DNA of 64,000 bases, taken from positions 62,001 through 126,000 of the forward strand of contig CAMLRS010000008.1 in NCBI GenBank assembly GCA_946482515.1, read 5' to 3'. The notes beneath the pieces were generated by a model that saw only the letters and a list, made by a program, of their open reading frames with translations, did not search any database and was not told the origin of the DNA. The stretch comes from an uncultured Flavobacteriales bacterium (GTDB lineage Bacteria; Bacteroidota; Bacteroidia; Flavobacteriales; Crocinitomicaceae). The position numbers and the translations under genes are program-made. Positions 22,065-31,223 of this stretch are shown here, piece by piece; within the stretch, counting starts at the first letter, position 1; each line of letters starts with the position of its first letter.

Positions 22065-22186
22065 TTCCCACGAATAATCGAATGGAAGAGCTGGGTTTAA
22101 TTTATGCGAATAGGCCGTCAGCTAGCTGACGGCTGGTGAATATTCGCTCTCATAAATAAATTGCTGTATTCGTGTATTCGTGGGAA
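22065..22186. repeat. Nested inverted repeat with a perfect 20-bp palindrome at its centre
   Basis: Outer arms TTCCCACGAATA (22065-22076) and its inverse (22175-22186), inner arms TTTATGCGAATA (22101-22112) against 22141-22155, and the palindrome GCCGTCAGCTAGCTGACGGC at 22114-22133. It lies in the 292-base gap after gldM2. Outer arms carry the CACGAATA word seen in repeats of this phylum. Confidence 0.7.
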
Positions 22187-22253
22187 ATGAACAGTTTGTT
22201 TATAGTTCGGAGTCACTTAGTGAAGTAGAACGATTTGGTTTAATGGGTAGCAA

Positions 22254-22293
22254 TGACCGCGTTCTGTGTAGTACAGGGCGCGGTTATTTTATT
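22254..22293 (+). terminator. Probable terminator after gldM2
   Basis: ACCGCG-TT-CTGT loop ACAG-GG-CGCGGT stem followed by TATTTTATT, ending nine bases before the next promoter box. Confidence 0.55.
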
Positions 22294-22302
22294 GAATAGC
22301 CG

Positions 22303-22310
22303 TACCTTTG
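22303..22310 (+). promoter_or_regulatory. -7 box giving a leaderless ABC-F mRNA
   Basis: TACCTTTG ends four bases before the ATG at 22315, so transcription should begin at or next to the start codon. Confidence 0.6.
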
Positions 22311-22314
22311 CGCC

Positions 22315-24267
22315 ATGCTTGTACTGGAAAAGCTGGGGGTTCACCTCCCTCAGGGGTATTTATTTAGTGATTGTTCGGCCCAGGTGAATACCGGTGACCG
22401 CATCGGACTTGTTGGAAAAAACGGGGCAGGGAAATCTACCTTGCTGCGCCTGATCGCCGAATGGGAAAAACCTACGGATGGTCAGATTCATCGTATGCGT
22501 GGATTGGAAACCGGTTTTTTGACACAGGATATTGAGATCGATACGACATCGACGGTTTTCAATTACCTCTACTTTTCCAACGACGAGCTGAACCGTTTGC
22601 GCAGCCGTATCGACGTCATCAATCACGAGCTGGTGAGCCGTACGGATTACGAAAATGAATCCTACCTGAGCTTGCTCGACGAGCTGAACGCTGTGAATGA
22701 GCGCTACGGTATGCTGGAAGGTTACCAGTGGGAAGAACAGATCGCAGCCACGCTTTCCGGATTGGGATTTGCGCTGGAAGATTTCGAAAAACCGCTTTCT
22801 TCGTTCTCCGGAGGATGGAAAATGCGTGCCGAGCTGGCGAAAATCCTCGTCAACCGCCCGAACCTGTTGCTGCTCGATGAGCCGACCAATCACCTCGACA
22901 TCTTGTCGATCCAGTGGCTGGAAAATTACCTTTCGAAATTCGACGGAGCGGTAATTGTGATCTCACACGACCGTTTGTTCCTCGACAATGTGACAAACCG
23001 CACCTGGGAGATCTCACTCGGAAAAATCCTCGATTTCCCGTTTGCTTACACGCGTTACAAAGAACAGCGTGCAGAAGATTTGGAACGTCTGACCGATGCC
23101 AAAAAGCAGCAGGATAAAGACATCAAGCATACCAAAGAGCTGATCGATAAATTCCGCGCCAAGAAAAACAAGGCCGCTTTCGCGCAGTCGTTGATCAAGA
23201 AGCTGGAGCGTACGGAACGTATCGAGGTCGACAACGACAACATCGCCAGGATGAATATCTTTTTCCCGCTGAACACACAGCCGGGCAAATGGGTGCTGGA
23301 GATGGAAAACCTGGGCAAAGGCTACAACGATCGCACACTGTTCCAGGATATTTCCATTACAGTTGGCCGCGGCGAAAAAATTGCGCTGCTCGGTCCAAAC
23401 GGTGTCGGAAAATCGACCTTGTTCAAATGTCTGACCAATGAAATTCCGTTCGATGGTAAAATCGCTTACGGACACAATGTGAAGATCACGTATTTTGCCC
23501 AGGATCAGGCTGAACGACTCGATAAGACTAAAACTGTTTTCGAAACCGTTGACCTTGTTGCCGAAGGTGAAGTGCGCAAAGACCTGCGTTCCATTCTCGG
23601 AGCGTTCCTGTTTTCGGGAGAAGATATCGATAAAAAAGTCGGTGTGCTTTCCGGGGGCGAGCGTACCCGACTGGCATTGTGTCAGCTGTTGTTGAGTCCA
23701 TCGAACGTATTGATCCTCGATGAGCCGACGAACCACCTCGACATTCAGAGCAAACAGGTATTAAAGCACGCTTTGCAGCAATACGAAGGAACGTTCCTGA
23801 TCGTTTCCCACGACCGTGAATTTCTCGAAGGCCTGACGAATCGCATCTGGGATATCGAAAACAAAACATTGAAAATTCACCATTTCGGTGTACACGAATA
23901 CTTACAGCGCAAGCTGAACACACCTTCCAATGGCTCCGCTCCGATACTTAAAAAGAAACCGGAAGCTGCTCCCGTAAAAGTGGAGAAAGTGGCGGAATCT
24001 GCACCTGTCAGTAATGATGAGCGCAAAGAATGGAAGCGTCAGCGCAACCAGCTGATGTCCAAAATCAAACAGCTCGAAGATCAGATCAAGAAATTCGAAG
24101 CTGAAGTAGAGCGTCTGAATGCTCAAATGGCGACACTGGATTTTTCGGATACGGAAACAACGACGCCGGTTTTGAAATCCTTCGAGCAGGCGAAACAACA
24201 ACTCGATGAAACTACCGATGCCTGGATGGAAGCCAGCGAGGCATTGGAAGCAATACCAGCAGTATGA
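22315..24267 (+). CDS. ABC-F family ATPase
   Basis: Soluble protein with two fused ATP-binding cassettes and no membrane part; ABC-F proteins act on the ribosome. First cassette: Walker A GKNGAGKSTL near residue 36, signature FSGGWKMRAELA, Walker B LLLLDEPTNHLD. A charged helical linker follows. Second cassette: GPNGVGKSTL near 357, LSGGERTRLAL, VLILDEPTNHLD. A C-terminal coiled coil of about 100 residues follows (WKRQRNQLMSKIKQLEDQIKKFEAEVERL), as in Uup-type members. 650 residues. The stop overlaps the start of the DUF2797 gene (ATGA). Confidence 0.93.
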   Translation: MLVLEKLGVHLPQGYLFSDCSAQVNTGDRIGLVGKNGAGKSTLLRLIAEWEKPTDGQIHRMRGLETGFLTQDIEIDTTSTVFNYLYFSNDELNRLRSRIDVINHELVSRTDYENESYLSLLDELNAVNERYGMLEGYQWEEQIAATLSGLGFALEDFEKPLSSFSGGWKMRAELAKILVNRPNLLLLDEPTNHLDILSIQWLENYLSKFDGAVIVISHDRLFLDNVTNRTWEISLGKILDFPFAYTRYKEQRAEDLERLTDAKKQQDKDIKHTKELIDKFRAKKNKAAFAQSLIKKLERTERIEVDNDNIARMNIFFPLNTQPGKWVLEMENLGKGYNDRTLFQDISITVGRGEKIALLGPNGVGKSTLFKCLTNEIPFDGKIAYGHNVKITYFAQDQAERLDKTKTVFETVDLVAEGEVRKDLRSILGAFLFSGEDIDKKVGVLSGGERTRLALCQLLLSPSNVLILDEPTNHLDIQSKQVLKHALQQYEGTFLIVSHDREFLEGLTNRIWDIENKTLKIHHFGVHEYLQRKLNTPSNGSAPILKKKPEAAPVKVEKVAESAPVSNDERKEWKRQRNQLMSKIKQLEDQIKKFEAEVERLNAQMATLDFSDTETTTPVLKSFEQAKQQLDETTDAWMEASEALEAIPAV

Positions 24268-25058
24268 CAACAGGTCTGATCGCAAAAATGAGAGTGGAGC
24301 ACGGCGCTCCGATCCGCTACACGTTCGAGCTCAACGATGCTATCGTGATGAACGAGCTCATTGGCCAAACCATCCGTATGGAATGGACGGGGCGTATTGT
24401 TTGCTGCAATTGCGGTAAAACCACCAAAACGTCTTTCGGACAAGGTTTTTGCTACAACTGTTTTACCACGTCGGCCCACGCATCGCCGTGTATTATTTCA
24501 CCCGAATTGTGCCGTGCGCACCTCGGTGAAGGCCGCGATATCGAATGGGAAGCCATGCATCACAACCAGCCGCATGTGGTGTACCTGGCCGCTTCCGACT
24601 CTGTAAAAGTGGGCGTTACGCGTTCCGAACAGCGGTTCACACGCTGGATCGACCAGGGAGCATCTTCTGCCATCGTTCTGGCCGAAACACCGAATCGTTA
24701 CATTGCCGGCACGATCGAAGTAGCACTCAAATCGCACATGACCGACAAAACCAACTGGCAGCGCATGCTCCGGAACGAGATCAACCACGGCATCGACCTG
24801 GTGGAAGAGAAAGGCATCGTGGAAGACATGCTGCCGTTCGACCTGCGCGATTACATCAGTGGCGACGATACGATCTTTCAGTTCGATTACCCGGTGCTGC
24901 AATTTCCGCAGAAAGTCAAAAGTGTAGGATTTGATAAAATGCCGATCGTTTCCGGTAAACTAGTGGGAATCAAAGGCCAATACCTGTTGTTCGAAGACCA
25001 GACGGTGATCAATTTACGGAAGCATACGAGTTACGAGATTAGTTTCGGAGTTGATTAG
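24264..25058 (+). CDS. DUF2797 family protein, zinc-finger-like
   Basis: 264 residues. Four cysteines in CCNCGKTTKTSFGQGFCYNC (about 49-68) form a treble zinc-ribbon pattern. The central HHNQPHVVYLAASDSVKVGVTR is the hallmark of the DUF2797 family, whose function is not known to me. It is translationally coupled to the ABC-F gene by a four-base overlap. The last codons V-D-stop (GTT GAT TAG) merge into the repeat words that follow, so the extreme C-terminus may derive from them. Confidence 0.88.
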   Translation: MTTGLIAKMRVEHGAPIRYTFELNDAIVMNELIGQTIRMEWTGRIVCCNCGKTTKTSFGQGFCYNCFTTSAHASPCIISPELCRAHLGEGRDIEWEAMHHNQPHVVYLAASDSVKVGVTRSEQRFTRWIDQGASSAIVLAETPNRYIAGTIEVALKSHMTDKTNWQRMLRNEINHGIDLVEEKGIVEDMLPFDLRDYISGDDTIFQFDYPVLQFPQKVKSVGFDKMPIVSGKLVGIKGQYLLFEDQTVINLRKHTSYEISFGVD

Positions 25059-25260
25059 TTGTTGATTTAGTCTCCTGTCTTCAGTCATTCGGTCGGCGGT
25101 CTTCAGGTTTGACCACATAGACACATAGAGCACATAGAAATAGTTGTTGAGTTTGAGAGTTTCCGAGTTGGGGTTTCAATTCCTAACGATCCTAATGTCT
25201 TGAGGTCTTAAAGTCCTAAAATCTTAAAATCAACTTCAAACTTCCAACTATGAACTTCCA
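25059..25260 (+). repeat. 3'-anchored repeat block after the DUF2797 gene
   Basis: The 341-base gap to clpP is mostly repeat words in series: GTTGAT-type units from the stop codon, GTCTCCTGTCTTCAGTC units, the word GACCACATAGACACATAG (25111-25137), GAGTTTGAGAGTTTCC units, AAGTCCTAAAATCTTAAAA and finally CTTCCAACTATGAACTTCC. No open frame of its own. The clpP promoter occupies the last part. Confidence 0.7.
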
Positions 25261-25368
25261 ACTCGTATTATGACATTGTGTCAGCCTTCCATGCCTTTTC
25301 AACCGCCAACTTCTGAAAAGTAATGGCTATTTTCATTGCCGCATGGTTTTTGAAGTCGGAAAACCGAC

Positions 25369-25376
25369 TAATTTTA
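25369..25376 (+). promoter_or_regulatory. Likely clpP -7 box
   Basis: TAATTTTA (one mismatch to TAnnTTTG), 24 bases before the ATG at 25400. Confidence 0.35.
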
Positions 25377-25399
25377 GCAATCAACAAATAACGATCGAC

Positions 25400-26068
25400 A
25401 TGTTTGACAAAAACGAATTCACCAAATACGCCACCAAGCACGTTGGGATTTCCAGCATGCACCTGGCCAACTATATCGAATCCTCGCTTACGCCATACAT
25501 CATCGAAGAGCGTCATCTGAATATGACACAGATGGACGTTTTCTCCCGTCTGATGATGGATCGTATCCTGTTCCTCGGAACTGGAATCAACGATAACGTA
25601 GCCAACATTATTAACGCGCAGCTGCTTTTCCTCGAATCGGCTGATGCGAAAAAAGATATTCAAATTTACATCAACTCACCGGGTGGTTCCGTGTATGCTG
25701 GTTTAGGTATTTACGATACCATGCAGTACATCAAACCGGATGTTGCAACGATCTGCACCGGGATGGCCGCTTCTATGGGAGCCGTGCTGATGTGTGCCGG
25801 AGCGAAAGGAAAACGTTCTGCGCTGAAGCATTCCCGTGTGATGATTCACCAGCCGCTTGGAGGTGCTCAAGGACAGGCTTCCGATATCGAGATCACTGCT
25901 CGCGAGATCCAGAAGCTGAAAAAGGAATTGTACCATATTATCGCGACACATTCCGGTCAGACAGAAGAAAAAGTATGGGAAGATTCCGACCGTGATTACT
26001 GGATGACGGCGGAAGAAGCTCAAAGCTATGGAATGGTTGACGAAGTATTGACTCGCAACCCGAAATAA
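25400..26068 (+). CDS. clpP: ATP-dependent Clp protease proteolytic subunit
   Basis: Serine protease subunit of the ClpXP/ClpAP barrel. The catalytic serine is in GMAASMGAVLM and the histidine in SRVMIHQP; INSPGGSVYAG and DEVLTRNP near the C-terminus are family marks. The frame opens 57 bases earlier, but MFDKNEFTKYATKH at 25400 (222 residues) fits family length and lies after the candidate -7 box. It is followed by clpX, 72 bases on, with a promoter and terminator-like hairpin between. Confidence 0.96.
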   Translation: MFDKNEFTKYATKHVGISSMHLANYIESSLTPYIIEERHLNMTQMDVFSRLMMDRILFLGTGINDNVANIINAQLLFLESADAKKDIQIYINSPGGSVYAGLGIYDTMQYIKPDVATICTGMAASMGAVLMCAGAKGKRSALKHSRVMIHQPLGGAQGQASDIEITAREIQKLKKELYHIIATHSGQTEEKVWEDSDRDYWMTAEEAQSYGMVDEVLTRNPK

Positions 26069-26078
26069 CGTAATTTTG
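26048..26078 (+). promoter_or_regulatory. Strong promoter for clpX overlapping the clpP end
   Basis: TTG at 26048-26050, exactly 20 bases, then TAATTTTG at 26071-26078. The predicted transcript starts around 26085, just before the hairpin at 26092. Confidence 0.6.
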
Positions 26079-26091
26079 CTGAGAACAGCGG

Positions 26092-26123
26092 AGTCATCAG
26101 TCTTCGGATTGATGACTTTTTTG
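26092..26123 (+). terminator. Terminator hairpin in the clpP-clpX gap
   Basis: AGTCATCAGTC-TTCG-GATTGATGACT, an 11-pair stem (one G-T) with a UUCG tetraloop, followed by TTTTTTG. It ends clpP transcription and also sits inside the leader of the clpX promoter at 26071. Confidence 0.85.
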
Positions 26124-26140
26124 TCTCTATTTAGTGCTAT

Positions 26141-27358
<1,218 letters not shown>

Positions 27359-27379
27359 TCAGATAAAGACTTCTTATTC

Positions 27380-27411
27380 AACGCTCATCGGTTACCGGTG
27401 GGCGTTTTTTG
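27380..27411 (+). terminator. Terminator after clpX
   Basis: Eleven-pair stem AACGCTCATCGG/CCGGTGGGCGTT with a TTA loop and a TTTTTT tail. Confidence 0.85.
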
Positions 27412-27514
27412 TTTTGCGAAAATCGGATGGTAACTAGCTGATTTATACATTTTTGGTTTTTTCGACTGTCGTTTCTCAGCTATCTTGACAAGTGTGAAAA
27501 CTAATACAAGCGCC

Positions 27515-28243
27515 ATGAAACGGTCGATTTTCCCTTTTGCACTTGCGGCATTGTGTGCCTCAGGCTGCAGTCCCAAATACTATTCGCCCAATACGCAAAA
27601 TGTTCCGATGATCCGCGAAAAAGGACAAGTCGGGCTCACAGTAGCCGGCAGCGGCAGCCAGGTGGAATTCCAGGGCGCTTACGGTCTCACCGACCAGATT
27701 GCGCTGCAAGCCAGTGGCGGCTGGTTTATTCCGGGCGATCTCGACAACGGCAATGGCGGTTCCGGACGCTTCGCCGAAGGTGGCCTTGGCTTGTACCGAC
27801 CTGTCGGAGAGCACTTCGTGTTTGAAACCTATGGCCTTTTCGGTTTTGGGAAAATGGAGAATCATTTGCCGTCTACGCAGGAACAATATCCGGAAACTAC
27901 CGGAAGGATCTCAGCCAATATCGTCCGTTACGGTCTTCAGCCGAATTTCGGTTTCGTAACGAAGTACTTTACGATCGCCCTTTCTTCCCGTTTTGTCGTG
28001 CTCGATTATTCCAGCATTCGTGGTAGTTTGATCTACAATAATGAAAATCAGATCGATTACCTGCGGGATAACAAAACGCATTTCCTGATTGAGCCGGCGT
28101 TGACCTTGCGTGGTGGCCTGGAATGGCTGCAATTCCAGTTTCAAATCGGGCCGAGTATCAATGTGGCAAATAGCAGCTTTCCGCAGGACGATGGTTTCGC
28201 GACGTTCGGACTGTTTTTTAATTTGAGAAGTAAACAAAATTGA
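27515..28243 (+). CDS. Outer-membrane lipoprotein-like beta-barrel protein, unknown
   Basis: 242 residues from the ATG at 27515 (an in-frame GTG-side extension to 27485 is less likely). Signal sequence with a lipobox-like CASGC (Cys about residue 18), then alternating beta-strand patterns (GQVGLTVAGSGSQVEFQGAYGLTDQIALQASGGWF) resembling small outer-membrane barrels that Bacteroidota use in the envelope. I do not recognise a named family. Monocistronic between the clpX terminator and a palindrome-bearing gap. Confidence 0.7.
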   Translation: MKRSIFPFALAALCASGCSPKYYSPNTQNVPMIREKGQVGLTVAGSGSQVEFQGAYGLTDQIALQASGGWFIPGDLDNGNGGSGRFAEGGLGLYRPVGEHFVFETYGLFGFGKMENHLPSTQEQYPETTGRISANIVRYGLQPNFGFVTKYFTIALSSRFVVLDYSSIRGSLIYNNENQIDYLRDNKTHFLIEPALTLRGGLEWLQFQFQIGPSINVANSSFPQDDGFATFGLFFNLRSKQN

Positions 28244-28335
28244 GAGAAGATCGAACTTAACAAGTCCGAATCCTGGACTAAGAGGAGGAAAAATCACAAA
28301 TGAGATAAGTTAGGAATCCAATAATAAAAATGCAT

Positions 28336-28353
28336 TAATGCAATATTGCATTA
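28336..28353. repeat. 18-bp perfect palindrome TAATGCAATATTGCATTA
   Basis: Lies in the 203-base gap between the lipoprotein-like gene and the convergent trmB, followed by TTACTTTTTT. It could be an operator or a weak terminator serving both genes. Confidence 0.6.
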
Positions 28354-28446
28354 TTACTTTTTTGGAATCCCACTCCCTAATAAATTTTTGATTTTCAATG
28401 TTTTGATACGGTATTGAAAGTGAGCGGAAATCAACCGGGAAACATT

Positions 28447-29127
28447 TCAGTGAATACGAAACGAACAATACTTGATCACCGATCCTTTGGCCGTAAATAG
28501 CTGCTCGTAATGCGTTTTGATGTGCAAAATATCGCGGATCACCGGATCGAGATCGGCAGGCAATGACTTGTACAGATCCCAGGTGAGCTCTACAACCTCG
28601 TAGTTCTTCTCGTTGATTTCCTCCTCGGTGAATTCGAACAGCAGGTCGCTGTCGGTTTTCAGATGGACCAATCCGCCGGGTTTGAGAATATCGCGGTAAC
28701 GGGCAATGAACGGCGCAGCACTGAGACGTTTCTTTGGTTTTCCAGGTTGCGGATCGGAAAACGTGAGCCAGATCTCGTCCACTTCGCCGGTGGCAAAATA
28801 GGATTGAATGAAATCGATTTTGGTGCGCACGAAGGCTACATTCGGCAATTGTTCATCGATGGCTTCTTTCGCTCCGACAAACATCCGTGAGCCTTTGATA
28901 TCGACCCCGACAAAATTCCGGTTTGGGTAATGGCGCGCCAGTCCGACAGTGTATTCGCCTTTTCCGCAGCCCAATTCGAGCACGATCGGGTTGTCGTTGC
29001 GAAAATAGTCCTTGCGCCAGTTGCCTTTCAGCGGGAACTGATCGGCGGTTGAAAGATCCAGTGTTGGTTCAAAGACATTCGGGAATGCCTTCATTTCTGC
29101 GAACCTTTTCAGTTTATTCTTTGCCAT
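28447..29127 (-). CDS. trmB: tRNA (guanine-46-N7)-methyltransferase
   Basis: SAM-dependent enzyme that makes m7G46 in tRNA. SAM motif VLELGCGKGEYTVGLA near residue 50, acidic loop VGVDIKGSRMFVGAKEA, and the catalytic FSDPQPGKPKKRLSAAPF. 226 residues from the ATG at 29127; an upstream extension to 29178 would run through the promoter box (29137-29144). The box lies nine bases before the ATG, so the leader is only about 3 bases. Confidence 0.95.
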   Translation of the reverse strand: MAKNKLKRFAEMKAFPNVFEPTLDLSTADQFPLKGNWRKDYFRNDNPIVLELGCGKGEYTVGLARHYPNRNFVGVDIKGSRMFVGAKEAIDEQLPNVAFVRTKIDFIQSYFATGEVDEIWLTFSDPQPGKPKKRLSAAPFIARYRDILKPGGLVHLKTDSDLLFEFTEEEINEKNYEVVELTWDLYKSLPADLDPVIRDILHIKTHYEQLFTAKGSVIKYCSFRIH

Positions 29128-29136
29128 AATTCGCCG

Positions 29137-29144
29137 CAAAAGTA
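29137..29144 (-). promoter_or_regulatory. -7 box for trmB, near-leaderless
   Basis: Minus strand TACTTTTG, nine bases before the trmB ATG. Confidence 0.55.
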
Positions 29145-29227
29145 GCAAAAATGCCCTGTTGGGCAGCCGAATATACATCCGGAACCGTTATTCCGAAATA
29201 TTTATGGTTTCCATAGCTTTCATTGAT

Positions 29228-29235
29228 TAATTTTG
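29228..29235 (+). promoter_or_regulatory. -7 box for kup
   Basis: TAATTTTG, exact match, 16 bases before the ATG at 29252; leader about 10 bases. Confidence 0.5.
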
Positions 29236-29251
29236 ATAAAAAATTTACAGC

Positions 29252-31216
29252 ATGTCCAAACACCATCATCACGCGCTGTCATTCGCGGGATTGATTATCA
29301 CGGTCGGCATTATCTTCGGCGACATCGGGACTTCCCCGTTATATGTACTCAAAGCGATTGCGGGAACGAAAACCGAAGCAGGCCAGCAGGTATTGCTGTC
29401 ACAGCAGCTGATTCTCGGAGCGCTATCCTGCATTTTCTGGACACTGACGCTGCAAACCACGCTCAAATATGTAATCGTTACGCTGCGTGCCGATAACAAA
29501 GGTGAGGGCGGGATTTTCGCTTTGTACACTCTTGTGCGCCGTCGCAAAAAATGGCTGGTTGTGCCGGCTATGATCGGTGGAGCGGCCCTGCTTGCCGATG
29601 GTATTATCACACCGCCTATCTCTGTTTCCTCGGCTATTGAAGGTTTGGCTTATGTAAATCCCGAGATTGAAACCTTTCCCATCATTATTGCCGTTATTGT
29701 CGCCATTTTTGTGATCCAGCAATTCGGAACGAAATTCGTCGGGAAAGCCTTTGGACCGGTGATGATGATCTGGTTCCTGATGTTGGGAACCGTAGGGTTG
29801 TTTACGCTCTTTACCGATACCAGTGTTCTCAAAGCGCTGAACCCTTATTACGCCTACGACCTGTTGAAAAATTATCCGCACGGTTTCTGGCTGCTCGGAG
29901 CGATTTTCCTTTGTACGACGGGTGCGGAAGCGCTGTATTCGGATCTCGGTCACTGCGGACGTGAGAACATTCGCGTAAGCTGGATTTTCGTGAAGCTGAT
30001 GCTCATCCTGAACTATTTCGGGCAGGGCGCTTATTTGCTGCAGCACCTCGGCACACGCATCGGCGATGACAACCCGTTTTTCCTCATTGTTCCGGATTGG
30101 TTCCGACTCACTTCCATCATTATTGCAACAGCCGCCGCGATCGTAGCTTCGCAGGCCATGATTTCCGGCTCGTTTACACTCATCAACGAAGCCATCCGAC
30201 TCAACCTCTGGCCGCGTGTGCGCGTGAATTTCCCGTCCGATATCAAAGGTCAGCTGTACGTTCCGTCGGTGAACTGGTTCCTGATGTTCGGCTGTATCGC
30301 CGTTGTCTGGTACTTCGAAGAATCGAAAAAGATGGAAGCCGCCTACGGTCTGTCGATCGTCCTCACGATGATCAGCTCGTCCATACTCCTGAGCTTTTAC
30401 ATGGCCCGCAAGCACTGGAAACGCATTGTTCGTTACAGCCTTATGGGCTTGTTCTTTACGGTGGAAACGGCCTTCCTGATCGCGCAGATCGATAAATTCC
30501 CTGACGGCGGTTACCTGACGCTCCTGATCGGTGTGATCGTGATGTCGCTCATGTTCGTGATCTTCAAAAGCAAGAAGATCCGCACGAGCTACCTTGAATT
30601 CGTGAAGATCAAGGATTACCTGCCGTTCCTGCAAAAGTTATCTGTCGATGACCAGATCCCGACGTATGCAACGCATCTTGTTTACCTCACCAGCGCCGAG
30701 AAAGTCGACGAGGTGGAATCCAAAGTATTCTATTCCATTCTCGAGCAGCAGCCGAAGCGCGCCGAGCGTTACTGGTTCGTACACGTGGTGACTACGGATG
30801 AGCCGTATACGATGGAATACCAGGTAACCAAGCACGACGAAAACGATCTGATCCGTATCGACTTCAAGCTCGGTTTCCGTATCCAGCCGAAGCTCGACAA
30901 GATGTTCCAGCAAGTAGTGGCGGATATGGTAGCGACAAACGAGATCGAGATCCGCAGCCGCTATGCCTGCGAGTACCATCATAGCGACCACATCGGCGAT
31001 TTCCGTTTCGTGGTGATCCGTAAGTTCCTTTCCAACGACAACGAGCTGCCGTGGTTCCAGAAGATCATCATGAACGCATATTTCTTCATCAAGAACATGA
31101 GCCTCACGGAGAAAAACGAATTCGGGCTTGATCCGAGCTCGTTTGTAGAGGAGAATTTCCCGTATGTTTTGTCTAAAGCTGCACCGCTGGAGCTGAAGCG
31201 TACGATACCGAAATAA
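29252..31216 (+). CDS. kup: Potassium uptake transporter Kup
   Basis: Inner-membrane K+/H+ symporter of the KUP/HAK family. The start LSFAGLIITVGIIFGDIGTSPLYVLKA contains the GDxGTSPLY motif. About 12 hydrophobic segments fill residues 10-440, and a soluble C-terminal domain of about 200 residues (SVDDQIPTYATHLVYLTSAEKVDEVE...) follows. 654 residues, normal. It is co-transcribed with the glycosyltransferase gene seven bases downstream. Confidence 0.95.
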   Translation: MSKHHHHALSFAGLIITVGIIFGDIGTSPLYVLKAIAGTKTEAGQQVLLSQQLILGALSCIFWTLTLQTTLKYVIVTLRADNKGEGGIFALYTLVRRRKKWLVVPAMIGGAALLADGIITPPISVSSAIEGLAYVNPEIETFPIIIAVIVAIFVIQQFGTKFVGKAFGPVMMIWFLMLGTVGLFTLFTDTSVLKALNPYYAYDLLKNYPHGFWLLGAIFLCTTGAEALYSDLGHCGRENIRVSWIFVKLMLILNYFGQGAYLLQHLGTRIGDDNPFFLIVPDWFRLTSIIIATAAAIVASQAMISGSFTLINEAIRLNLWPRVRVNFPSDIKGQLYVPSVNWFLMFGCIAVVWYFEESKKMEAAYGLSIVLTMISSSILLSFYMARKHWKRIVRYSLMGLFFTVETAFLIAQIDKFPDGGYLTLLIGVIVMSLMFVIFKSKKIRTSYLEFVKIKDYLPFLQKLSVDDQIPTYATHLVYLTSAEKVDEVESKVFYSILEQQPKRAERYWFVHVVTTDEPYTMEYQVTKHDENDLIRIDFKLGFRIQPKLDKMFQQVVADMVATNEIEIRSRYACEYHHSDHIGDFRFVVIRKFLSNDNELPWFQKIIMNAYFFIKNMSLTEKNEFGLDPSSFVEENFPYVLSKAAPLELKRTIPK

Positions 31217-31223
31217 CCTTGCT

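Noticed and set aside
25059..25260. CRISPR array suspicion for the repeat-filled gaps
   Set aside because: The units are 8-11 bases, imperfect and without regular spacers; no cas genes are near.
25343..25399. Extended N-terminus of clpP
   Set aside because: Nineteen extra residues are not typical of the family and include the candidate -7 box; the ATG at 25400 gives standard length.
29423..30634. 403-residue open frame antisense to kup
   Set aside because: Kup shows clear family motifs across the same DNA; the antisense frame has charged low-complexity content and no recognisable motif, typical of a shadow of a GC-biased gene.
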